A stretch of DNA of 64,000 bases from Streptomyces rishiriensis (GTDB lineage: Bacteria; Actinomycetota; Actinomycetes; Streptomycetales; Streptomycetaceae): the NCBI RefSeq assembly GCF_003112535.1, contig NZ_BEWA01000002.1, positions 248,001-312,000 of the forward strand. The letters run 5' to 3'. Position numbers and translations under genes: made by a program. A model generated the notes under the pieces. The model was not told where the DNA came from. It saw only the letters and a list, made by a program, of their open reading frames with translations, and did no database searches. This document shows, piece after piece, positions 44,809-53,961 of this stretch; the first letter of the stretch is position 1; every line of letters begins with the position of its first letter.

Positions 44809-45855
44809 CTAGGCCCGCGGCGCGGCGGAACCCGTCGAACCCGACGGACCGGATGAACCCGGCGAACCCGGCAGGGGCCATGCGTACGGCCCCTCCGGCG
44901 CGTCGAGCCAGGCCCAGGCGTGCCCGGGGCCGACCGTGATGCCGTAGCGCTCCCGCCCCGGCATGCCCTCGCGCTCCCACAGGGCGTACGCCTCCTGCGG
45001 GTCTAGGGCGCCCCGGGTCAGGGTCAGCAGGAAGCGGAACAGGTCGCTCTCCCTGGCCCGGTGCGGGATCCCGGCGAGCGCCACCGGTTCCGGCTCGGGC
45101 CGGTCCGCCCCGCGCAGCGGCACGAAGAAGGCGGGGGTGTGCAGAAAGCGCCCCTCGGCATGCCCGGCGTCCCGCACGGTCAGCAGAATCAGTCCGGTGG
45201 CCAGCGGCGCCAGGACGAGCGCGCCGGGCGCGCACTGGGCGAGCCAGGCAGAAGGGATCGAGGCCAGCGTGCAGGTCGCGATGATCCGGTCGAAGGGGGC
45301 GCGCTCGGGCACGCCACGCGCCCCGTCGCCCGTGACGACGGCCGGTCGGTACCCGGCGTCGGCGAGATGCCTGCGGGCGGACTCGGTGATCTCCGGATCC
45401 AGGTCGACGGTGGTGACGTCGGCGTCTCCGAGCCGGTACGACAGCAGCGCCGCGTTGTAGCCGGTGCCCGCGCCGATCTCCAGGACCCGGTCGCCGTCCT
45501 CGATGCGCAGTTCGGCCAGCATCAGCGCCATCAGGGAGGGCTGGCTGCTGGAGGAGAGCAGCACGCCGTCGCGGAGCCGGGTGGCCAGCGGGACGTCCTC
45601 GTAGGCGCCGCGCAGCCACCGTTGCCTGCTGCGCGGGTCGGAACTCTCGCACCAGCGCCGTTCGTAGCCGCCGACGCCGCTGACGTAGTAGTAGGGCACG
45701 AAGAGGTGGCGCGGGACGGTCGCGAAGGCCTCCCGCCACCGCGGGTCGGCGGCGAAGGCGCCGCTCGCGTCGATCTCGCGCACCAGCGCGGCCCGCTCCG
45801 CGGCGGCGAGGTCCGCGAGCCTTCCGCCGATCGCTCCGAGTTCGTGCTCACCCAT
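44809..45855 (-). CDS. Protein-L-isoaspartate O-methyltransferase-like protein
   Basis: A 348-aa SAM-dependent methyltransferase. The PCMT fold is seen from FATVPRHLFVPYYYV, then SSSSQPSLMALML and motif I (VLEIGAGTGYNAALL) and VTTVDLDPEI. The C-terminal 130 residues extend beyond the usual PIMT and carry no motif I recognise. PIMT repairs isoaspartyl residues; long actinobacterial paralogues may act on other substrates, for example in peptide maturation, but no such cluster is adjacent. Convergent with the FHA gene. Confidence 0.85.
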   Translation of the reverse strand: MGEHELGAIGGRLADLAAAERAALVREIDASGAFAADPRWREAFATVPRHLFVPYYYVSGVGGYERRWCESSDPRSRQRWLRGAYEDVPLATRLRDGVLLSSSSQPSLMALMLAELRIEDGDRVLEIGAGTGYNAALLSYRLGDADVTTVDLDPEITESARRHLADAGYRPAVVTGDGARGVPERAPFDRIIATCTLASIPSAWLAQCAPGALVLAPLATGLILLTVRDAGHAEGRFLHTPAFFVPLRGADRPEPEPVALAGIPHRARESDLFRFLLTLTRGALDPQEAYALWEREGMPGRERYGITVGPGHAWAWLDAPEGPYAWPLPGSPGSSGPSGSTGSAAPRA

Positions 45856-46008
45856 GCCTCCACTGTGCGGGGCGGCACGCCCCGAGGCGAACCTTGCGGG
45901 CGAGGCGCGCGTGTCGGCGGCGGGTGGCGGGTGGCCGAGAACCGGTGGCGGGCGCGGTCGGTGGCCGTAGTCCTAAGCCTCAAGTCCTCCGTCTTCGCGT
46001 CTGAGACC

Positions 46009-46422
46009 ATGGGAGGCGTGAAAGAGATTCGGCGCGGCACGCTTCAGGAGCAGACCTTCTACGAGCAGGTCGGTGGGGAGGAGACCTTCCGCCGACTGGT
46101 CCACCGTTTCTACCAGGGAGTCGCCGAGGACCCGATCCTGCGGCCCATGTACCCGGAGGAGGACCTGGGTCCGGCCGAGGAGCGGTTCGCGCTGTTCCTC
46201 ATGCAGTACTGGGGCGGCCCGACGACGTACAGCGAGCACCGCGGCCACCCGCGGCTGCGCATGCGGCACGCACCCTTCGTCGTGGACCGAGCCGCACACG
46301 ACGCCTGGCTGAAGCACATGCGCGAGGCGGTCGACGAGCTCGGCCTGTCCGAGGAGCACGAGCACACGCTGTGGAACTACCTGACGTACGCGGCCGCGTC
46401 GATGGTGAACACCCCGGAGTAG
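46009..46422 (+). CDS. glbO: Group II truncated hemoglobin
   Basis: A 137-aa globin of the truncated 2-on-2 fold (trHbO class). Recognisable by TFYEQVGGEETFRRLVHRFY, then DPILRPMYPE, LFLMQYWGGPTTYSEHRGHP and RLRMRHAPF, which contains the proximal histidine. The WGG and the late tryptophan (LWNYLTYAA) are group II marks. It probably binds O2 or NO. The ATG at 46009 is used; GTG 46018 in the same frame is equally possible because GGGAGG lies between the two. Confidence 0.92.
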   Translation: MGGVKEIRRGTLQEQTFYEQVGGEETFRRLVHRFYQGVAEDPILRPMYPEEDLGPAEERFALFLMQYWGGPTTYSEHRGHPRLRMRHAPFVVDRAAHDAWLKHMREAVDELGLSEEHEHTLWNYLTYAAASMVNTPE

Positions 46423-46442
46423 CCCCGCCCAGGGGTCTCCTT

Positions 46443-46478
46443 GACGCCAGGGGACTCCGTGACGCCAGGGGACTCCGC
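46443..46478. repeat. Two tandem 18-bp repeats
   Basis: GACGCCAGGGGACTCCGT (46443-46460) is followed by a copy with one change at the end (46461-46478); partial copies flank them on both sides. It occupies the short gap between the convergent globin and the 46483 gene. Confidence 0.75.
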
Positions 46479-46482
46479 GACG

Positions 46483-47163
46483 TCAGTGAACGCTGACGTC
46501 GAGCATTCCCAGGCTCCCCGACCGTCGCACGGCGATCGACCCGTACGGTGTCCGCAGCCGCAGCCACGCGCCGAGCGAGAGCAGCGCGAGGTCCCCGGAA
46601 CCCGTCGAGGGCCGCAGGAAACCGAGCGACTGGGCCGCGTGCACGGCCCGCACGGGCAGGCCGGTGTCGCCGACCGTCCGGGACCAGATCTCCCGCCCGA
46701 TCCGGTCGAGTTCGGCCCGCGTCCGCAGCTCGGCGGCCAACTCCTCGCTGCGCGACCGGAATTCGGCGACTGCCGCGCCGACCGTGGCGCGCAGCGCGTC
46801 CGGCGAGGGCAGCGCGGGCTCGGGCCGCCAGCCGCCGCGCGGCGGCAGCACACCGGCCCACGGCGGACCGGTGACGGCGGCGGGAACGGCGGCCGTGGCG
46901 GCGCTCTCGTCGACGGCCTCCAGCAGCTCACCGGCCGACACGGTCACGTCCAGCGTGACGTCCAGGCCGTTCTCGTACGGCTTGGCCAGCCGGACCGCGC
47001 GGACCGCGAGCACCTCGAAGGACGGCGGCCGGCCGAAGACGGCGAGCGCGGTGCCGGCCGCCTGCAGGCGCACGGCCGCGCCACGGTCGTAGTGGAGCAG
47101 CCGGGAGAGGAAGGCCGCGAGGTCCGCCGCCTCCCCCTCGTCGGCGAGGTGGAGCACCGTCAT
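46483..47163 (-). CDS. Conserved hypothetical protein
   Basis: A 226-aa cytosolic protein without recognised motifs. It begins with a helical region (ADLAAFLSRLLHYDRGAAV) then a beta segment (ALAVFGRPPSFEVLAVRAV), a Pro/Ala linker and a helical stretch (AAVAEFRSRSEELAAELRTR) before a C-terminal sheet (GDLALLSLGAWLRLRTPYGS). The ATG overlaps the stop of the thioesterase gene (ATGA), so both are translated together. No function is proposed. Confidence 0.85.
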   Translation of the reverse strand: MTVLHLADEGEAADLAAFLSRLLHYDRGAAVRLQAAGTALAVFGRPPSFEVLAVRAVRLAKPYENGLDVTLDVTVSAGELLEAVDESAATAAVPAAVTGPPWAGVLPPRGGWRPEPALPSPDALRATVGAAVAEFRSRSEELAAELRTRAELDRIGREIWSRTVGDTGLPVRAVHAAQSLGFLRPSTGSGDLALLSLGAWLRLRTPYGSIAVRRSGSLGMLDVSVH

Positions 47164-47582
47164 GCGGCGACGGCCTCCTTGCCGGCCTCTTGGTCGTCGT
47201 CCCGGTACTCCGACAGGAACTCGCGCTCCTCGGCGGTGAGCCGGCGCGGACGCTCGGCCTCGAAGTCGAACGGCACGACCACCGTCGAGGCCCGGACGTA
47301 GACGTGGTCGCCGTCCTTCACCTCAGAGGTGATCGTGAAGGAGGCGGCCCTGATCTCCGTGATCCACAGCTCGATGTCCACCGGGGTGTGCCGGTGGACG
47401 AGCTGCCGCTTGTAGTCGATCTCGTGGCGCGCCACCACGGACCCCTGCTGGAAGTCCTTCTCCGGACGGAACAGGAAGTCGATACGGGCTTCCTCCAGAT
47501 AGCGGATGAAGACCGCGTTGTTGACATGGCCGTAGGCGTCCATGTCGGACCAGCGCAGCGGACAGCGGTAGAGGTGGCGCAA
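47160..47582 (-). CDS. Acyl-CoA thioesterase, hotdog fold
   Basis: A 140-aa protein of the 4-hydroxybenzoyl-CoA thioesterase/YbgC group. The catalytic motif WSDMDAYGHVNNAVFIRYLE is complete, followed by the hotdog sheet (VVARHEIDYKRQLVHRHTPV). It hydrolyses acyl-CoA thioesters; chain preference unknown. It starts with TTG six bases after the ettA stop, without a clear Shine-Dalgarno, so coupling to ettA translation is likely. Confidence 0.9.
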   Translation of the reverse strand: MRHLYRCPLRWSDMDAYGHVNNAVFIRYLEEARIDFLFRPEKDFQQGSVVARHEIDYKRQLVHRHTPVDIELWITEIRAASFTITSEVKDGDHVYVRASTVVVPFDFEAERPRRLTAEEREFLSEYRDDDQEAGKEAVAA

Positions 47583-47588
47583 GATCGA

Positions 47589-49253
<1,665 letters not shown>

Positions 49254-49432
49254 GAGAAACCGTCCGGCAGCTTGAAATCAGGCAGTGGGCAGATACACCC
49301 CATCTTGCCTGAGGTCCACCCCCGGGTGGTAACCCATATGGTCGGCGCGCTGTGAGCTGGGGTTTCGTCCTGGACGACTGCGGCAGATCTGTCACTGTCG
49401 GTCACTGGTGAGTGGCCCCGGTCACCCTCACA

Positions 49433-49610
49433 CGGCCCAGAGACGGCCCAGCATTGATCATCACGGTCCGGCCAGGTGACCGACTGCGGGCACCTTCGAC
49501 GTGGGCCGCCCGAGCCTCAGCCGACGACAGCTGGCCACGGCGGCGGGCCTGCCGAACGACCAGGCGCGCGTGTGCCTCGCTACACCCCCACCGGCCTCAG
49601 CCACGTTGCC
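49433..49610 (+). repeat. Accessory-region repeat, copy R1
   Basis: Starts with CGGCCCAGAGACGGCCCAG and ends in CACCGGCCTCAGCCACG. The same blocks in the same order and spacing recur at 53493-53667 (R3); the last third recurs at 50159-50264 (R2). All three copies have the same orientation. Possibly remnants of an element end or of a decayed gene. Confidence 0.75.
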
Positions 49611-49670
49611 TCTGTGTTGGCTGTTGGTTGGCGTCGGGTGCCCTTGGACGGCTCAGGGACGGCGCGGACG

Positions 49671-49862
49671 TCACCTATTGCAGGCGACAACGACGCCCAG
49701 GATCACGAGAGCGATCAAAAACATCGCTAAGCAGCCGCCTACGGCACTCTCCGCTTCCGCCACGATCCCTTTGGGCTTCGGCCGAGATCTCTCGTAGTCG
49801 TGCATGCCCCGCGCTACTGCGCGCCTGATCTCTTCTTCGTCCACGTTCTGCCCCCACGTCAC
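49671..49862 (-). CDS. Possible small tail-anchored membrane protein
   Basis: A 63-aa reading frame: acidic N-terminus (VDEEEIRRAVARGMHDYERS), a lysine/proline spacer, and one C-terminal hydrophobic helix (CLAMFLIALVILGVVVAC). The GTG at 49862 follows AAGGA; GTG 49844 follows GGGGG. The charge-then-helix layout looks like a genuine protein, but there is no family support. Confidence 0.5.
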   Translation of the reverse strand: MTWGQNVDEEEIRRAVARGMHDYERSRPKPKGIVAEAESAVGGCLAMFLIALVILGVVVACNR

Positions 49863-50158
49863 ACCGCGTTCCTTCAACGCGGCCCGAGGCAACCTACCCG
49901 CTAGCGCACCGCCCGTCTGACCTCTTCGTCCCGAACTCTCGGCTGGGAGGTCATCAGGTTCAGGTGGGCTGGTCGGTCGGCCACAGATAGCTGTTGTCGG
50001 TCGGCTGCGGCCGAGGAGGTTGCTGTACTCCGCTGCTGTATCGCAACTATCACCCTCCGCTGCGAACCACCACCTGGCCTCAGCCGCGCTCCCGGTGCCC
50101 GGGATACACAGCTCTGCCGAGTCGGCCTCATGTGGGTGACCTTGCTCAGGATTGGATA

Positions 50159-50264
50159 CGACTTCGTCTGGGCCCCAGTCGACGCACAGTCAGTCACGAT
50201 GGCGAGTGCGCCGCCCGACCGGGCGCGAGTGCCTCTGTACACCCCGACCGGTCTTGACCACGTT
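50159..50264 (+). repeat. Accessory-region repeat, copy R2 (3' part, diverged)
   Basis: From CGACTTCGTCTGGGCCCC to GACCGGTCTTGACCACGTT it aligns with the last third of R1 and R3 (their CGCCTTCGTCTCGGCCCG ... CACCGGCTTCAGCCACG). Clearly related but more diverged. Confidence 0.6.
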
Positions 50265-50418
50265 GTCGTGTGAGCAGCGGAAGGCCAAGGAACGAGATAC
50301 TGCAATTGGGCTAATGCGCGGAGTAATCATCTTTTCGTGCGGGTAAGGGTTAATAGGTGTTGAGCTGTGAAGATTACAGCAGGAGTTCGGGGAGTTATGT
50401 CACAGAAATTACTGAGCC

Positions 50419-51993
50419 ATGGAAATTAATACCCCTCGGGTGTTGCCGCAGGAAGTGCAAGACATCGCTCTATTGTTGTTGGAGCATCCACGAGCGTGGC
50501 GAATGCGTGCAGTGGAGCGAGTTGAACTGTCAAGTGAGCTATGGGCAGAACATGATAGGGAAATTCACGTCCGGCCACTCGGCGAGGTCGCCCACAAACA
50601 TCACACAAGGCGGGGCCATATCCCCAACCTGCAAACGTTGATGGGCCGCCTCCAGGAGGACAAGAAAGAGCGCATCAGCCTGATTTTGCCGATCACGGCA
50701 CTACCTAGGGTACCTATTCTTGATCTGAATATCACTGTGGCGGGGAAGCGGGTCTATAGGCTTCCTCTTTGGGAGGGGGCCTTGCTTCAGGCTGCCTTCA
50801 TGAGGAATCTCGCGGAGAATGCCGGTCTTGGTCCGCTCTCAGAGAAGTTGTCCATGCTTCTTGCGGCGCAATTTTATTATCCGTCTTATGCGTACGAGTC
50901 GACGCTTGCACGCTATGAAAGGCTGACACGATACCCAATTAGTTGGTGGCGTCGAACCAGAAAATTGTGCAACAAGGTTGATCCCATGCGTGAATATCTA
51001 AGCTCGCAATTGGGATTTGTCATCTATGATAGCGCATACGAGAGGTGGGTGCATATTAAAGAGGAGATCAGTCGAGCGGTGAAGGATTATGAGCCAGAGG
51101 ATTACAAAAGTCCCACAGAAAACCCTTTGATTGCCCTTCCGCAGTTTGCAAGGGAGTTCGCGAGAAGGTGCCGACAGGAACTTAAGGCGGGCGATGTTAC
51201 GGATGCGCTAGTTGAACTTCAATCGCTCATCAATGGTGCGCAAAACGTGCAAGAGTCAGAGCAGGCTGAATACAGTAAGAGATTCCTTCGGGCATATGCT
51301 GGATTCGGGCTGAGGTGGATGATGTTCGCTCGGTGCCGAGTGCCTAAAGACAGTCCATTCGTGATCACGGTGAGCGAGAAGCGCCCCATCGTCTTTACGC
51401 GCAAGAGGAGCAAAAATCCCAACAGGAACCCTAACATGCATCTCCTCGTGGGAAAAACCGCTTGGAAACTCATCACATTCCGTGACGCGGAGACCAACCA
51501 TGTGAGTATTCGCGTGTCTGACCCTGCTGTGCGGCTTGCTCATTGGCCGGAAGATGAGCAGGTTCTGGCTGACGGATGTGCTCCTGTTGAAAAGATCCCC
51601 GATGAAGAAGAACGCACCTCTGAGCTGTATGTTAGGCATGATGCTTCCGAAGCGCGCGATGAGCGCCTCTGGATTAAATGTCACCTGCGACTATCGCGGC
51701 TATCCTCATGGATGCTCAGTTTCACTATCGGAATTACGCTGACTGCTCTGGGTTTGTTGTGGTGGCGCGGGATTGGTGAATATCGGACCAGTGGGGCGAA
51801 GCAAGGGCTAGGGGCCAAGGATGCAGCTGTTATCCTCATTCCCGTCGCCTTTGCCGCAGCCACCTTGCTTGCGCGCGAGTCTTCTACAATGGGCATGCGT
51901 CTCCGCAGAGTACGGCAATCAATCCTCTTGGGGCTGCTTTTCGCGTTGCTAGGGTCGGCCTTCATTCTTTACTTCGTTCACCATGTAAACTAG
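50419..51993 (+). CDS. Unknown 524-aa protein with C-terminal membrane helices
   Basis: A protein I do not recognise. The first 430 residues are soluble, mixed helix/strand, rich in Arg, Glu and aromatic residues. Three hydrophobic helices follow near residues 431-449 (WMLSFTIGITLTALGLLWW), 465-483 (AAVILIPVAFAAATLLA) and 502-521 (LLGLLFALLGSAFILYFV). Topology therefore resembles membrane-anchored effectors or sensors of defence systems, but no known domain was identified. GC content is visibly lower than in the core genes, with many A/T third positions, which indicates acquisition. Flanked by R2 upstream and by a gene-free gap downstream. The ATG lacks a clear Shine-Dalgarno. Confidence 0.75.
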   Translation: MEINTPRVLPQEVQDIALLLLEHPRAWRMRAVERVELSSELWAEHDREIHVRPLGEVAHKHHTRRGHIPNLQTLMGRLQEDKKERISLILPITALPRVPILDLNITVAGKRVYRLPLWEGALLQAAFMRNLAENAGLGPLSEKLSMLLAAQFYYPSYAYESTLARYERLTRYPISWWRRTRKLCNKVDPMREYLSSQLGFVIYDSAYERWVHIKEEISRAVKDYEPEDYKSPTENPLIALPQFAREFARRCRQELKAGDVTDALVELQSLINGAQNVQESEQAEYSKRFLRAYAGFGLRWMMFARCRVPKDSPFVITVSEKRPIVFTRKRSKNPNRNPNMHLLVGKTAWKLITFRDAETNHVSIRVSDPAVRLAHWPEDEQVLADGCAPVEKIPDEEERTSELYVRHDASEARDERLWIKCHLRLSRLSSWMLSFTIGITLTALGLLWWRGIGEYRTSGAKQGLGAKDAAVILIPVAFAAATLLARESSTMGMRLRRVRQSILLGLLFALLGSAFILYFVHHVN

Positions 51994-52302
51994 GCCGTAT
52001 GCAGCCTGTCCCGCAGCGGCGCCAGAGGATATTGACGCGTTGGCGGTCGCCATGACATGGCTGGCCTGCTCGACGACGTGGCGACCCACTTCGAGGCCTG
52101 AGGCTCGTCAGTCCGTCTCGATGACAGCCAGGACAAGCCGTCTCTGTCACTCGCCATCCGCTTGCATCATCGGCCCGCCGACGCACCCTGAATGACGGGG
52201 CATCACGATCCCTTGGATCAAGCCTTGTCGTACAGGCTGGTCATCGACTGATCGCACGGTACCGTGATAGGTCGGTGACAGTGCGTGTGGAGGAGGGGGC
52301 AG
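51994..52302. other. Gap between the 524-aa gene and the nuclease gene
   Basis: About 310 bases with higher GC than the preceding gene. Only short frames broken by stops are present (one reads MAGLLDDVATHFEA before a stop), which may be remnants of a lost gene. The GGAGGAGGGGG ribosome site of the nuclease lies at its end. Confidence 0.5.
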
Positions 52303-53247
52303 GTGCAGCAGCCTGATGCCCGCAAGAAGACGATCAACCCCAGCGCGTACAACGCACTAGCCGACGCACTCTGGTTGATCTACTGGAACAAAGATCCCTT
52401 TGAGCTGTACGTCCGCGGGATGCTGAAGGACCACAGCGAGCTCCTGCCGCAGCTCAACTTCCAGGCCACCAAGCGCGAAGTCTCCGGCCAATTGGTCAAA
52501 CTGTTGCGGGCCAATGAGACCCGGTACCTGGACGTGACCGTGGCGCTCATGCTCGACATCGCCGCCATGGACCGGTTTCCGAACCTCGAACGACAGGTCG
52601 ATGGTGACGTCATGGTGGCCAAGGCCACGGCGGCCGTCGCGGAACTGCGGCGCTGGACAGGCAAACAGCAGGACATCATCAAGGAGCACGAGGAGCACGC
52701 GGCGGCCATAGCCGAGAGTGCGAAGAAGGACCAGGACGGCCGGGTCTTCGCTCAAGCTCATGACGATCTGAAGCAACGGTTCATCGTGATGCACGCGGCG
52801 ACCGACAAGCACCAGCGGGGGACGGACTTCGAGGGCTTCATCAACGAGCTGTTCGCCCTGTACGACTTGGAGCCGCGGGCGGCATACATCATGGAGCACG
52901 AGCAGATCGATGGCGCGTTCTCCTTCGACACTGACCACTACGTTCTTGAGGCCAAGTGGTGGAAGGAGCGCATCGGCCGACGGGAGCTGGACGTCTTTAA
53001 AACCAACATCGAGCGCAAGGGCAAGAACACCCTAGGCTTGTACGTCAGCATGAGCGGCTTCACCTCCGATGCCCTGGCGATCTACAGCATTAGCACGCCG
53101 TTCATCACGATGGACGGTGGCGACTTCATGGCTGTGCTGGACCAACGCATCCGCCTGGACGACCTGATGACGCACAAGAGGAAGCACGCAAGCCAGACTG
53201 GTCACTGCTATCTGCCCGTCTCCAAGATTTTCTCGAGGATGGAATAA
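52303..53247 (+). CDS. Mrr-like PD-(D/E)XK restriction endonuclease family protein
   Basis: A 314-aa protein. The N-terminal 110 residues are a helical domain (NPSAYNALADALWLIYWN, then FELYVRGMLKDHSELL), followed by a coiled-coil stretch (AVAELRRWTGKQQDIIKEHE). The C-terminal nuclease core starts with GTDFEGFINELFALY (E177), then D203 in EQIDGAF, and E216-x-K218 in VLEAKWW: a complete E-D-ExK set. Mrr-type enzymes cleave modified or foreign DNA. No methyltransferase is adjacent. GC content is near host level, unlike the flanking accessory genes. GTG 52303 preferred for its ribosome site; GTG 52285 also in frame. Confidence 0.8.
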   Translation: MQQPDARKKTINPSAYNALADALWLIYWNKDPFELYVRGMLKDHSELLPQLNFQATKREVSGQLVKLLRANETRYLDVTVALMLDIAAMDRFPNLERQVDGDVMVAKATAAVAELRRWTGKQQDIIKEHEEHAAAIAESAKKDQDGRVFAQAHDDLKQRFIVMHAATDKHQRGTDFEGFINELFALYDLEPRAAYIMEHEQIDGAFSFDTDHYVLEAKWWKERIGRRELDVFKTNIERKGKNTLGLYVSMSGFTSDALAIYSISTPFITMDGGDFMAVLDQRIRLDDLMTHKRKHASQTGHCYLPVSKIFSRME

Positions 53248-53961
53248 CCTAGTACGAGAGGTGAAGATAGACGATTGCGCCAACAGCGGCTTCCGTAAGG
53301 CATTGACAGCCGGTCTAACGGGTACGGAGGCGTGAGGTCGGTGGAGTCTCAGTGGGTAAGGCAAGAGATGTCTTCTTGCCCTGGGTCTTGCCGGAGATCT
53401 TGGTGAGCAGGGTTTTTGCTGGTCAGGGGCGGCGGGCTCGTGCGCCTGGTGGTCGTCGTTGGTCGTCCTTGGCCACTGTTGAGCAGCCTCGGACGGCCCA
53501 GAGACGGCCCAGCCTTGCCCGGGGCGAGGTCTCGTTCGGCTGACGGCCGTCGCCTTCGTCTCGGCCCGTGTCAGCCTCAGCCGACGAAAGCCCGCCACGA
53601 CGGCGCGTCAGCCGACCGCCTAGGCGCGCGTGTGCCTCGCTGTTCCCCCACCGGCTTCAGCCACGCTATTGGTGCCGTCGACCAGAGCAAGCCGCGACGG
53701 TCGGCATGGTTCCCCACACGATCTGGCACGCGTTTGGCACGGGCGCGGCCGTCTGCTGTTCGCTCGCCGCGCAGCGACCACTGCCTCAGGAGCTCGATCA
53801 ACGGTGGTTCGGGGGGACCTTGTTGGTCTGCCCGGCTGGCCGCCCACTGGCATGAGGTGCTAGGCATGAGACTGTCGCAACTGAATTACTCGATTCAGTG
53901 GCGACTGCTGCGGGTAAGGAGCACAATCAGCCGTGGTACGTGTGAGCGCTAGGGGGACGGT
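53248..53961. other. Gap between nuclease and 760-aa gene, with repeat R3
   Basis: These 714 bases hold R3 (53493-53667) and no gene I can support. The segment 53700-53760 (GATCTGGCACG, TTTGGCACG) and later frames are open but low in coding character. Confidence 0.6.
53493..53667 (+). repeat. Accessory-region repeat, copy R3
   Basis: Shares with R1 the leading CGGCCCAGAGACGGCCCAG, the central CAGCCTCAGCCGACGA and the terminal GGCGCGCGTGTGCCTCGCT plus CCCCCACCGG, with almost identical total length (175 versus 178 bases). Confidence 0.75.

Larger units (their letters stand above)
49254..50418. other. Gene-poor start of the accessory region
   Basis: These 1165 bases hold one plausible small gene (49671-49862, minus) and two copies of a diverged repeat (about 49433-49610 and 50159-50264). 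No tRNA, integrase or complete att duplication was recognised by eye. Base composition becomes AT-richer after about 50250. Confidence 0.6.

Noticed and set aside
49254..49440. tRNA or att site next to ettA
   Set aside because: No cloverleaf or 3' CCA-type segment was recognised; the GTCACTG repeats here are too short to call an att site.
50357..50641. 94-codon plus-strand frame overlapping the 524-aa gene start
   Set aside because: Lies in another frame of a longer and better supported gene.
53416..53952. 178-codon plus-strand frame in the gap before the 760-aa gene
   Set aside because: Arg/Pro/Ser-rich translation without domain, running through repeat R3; no ribosome site.
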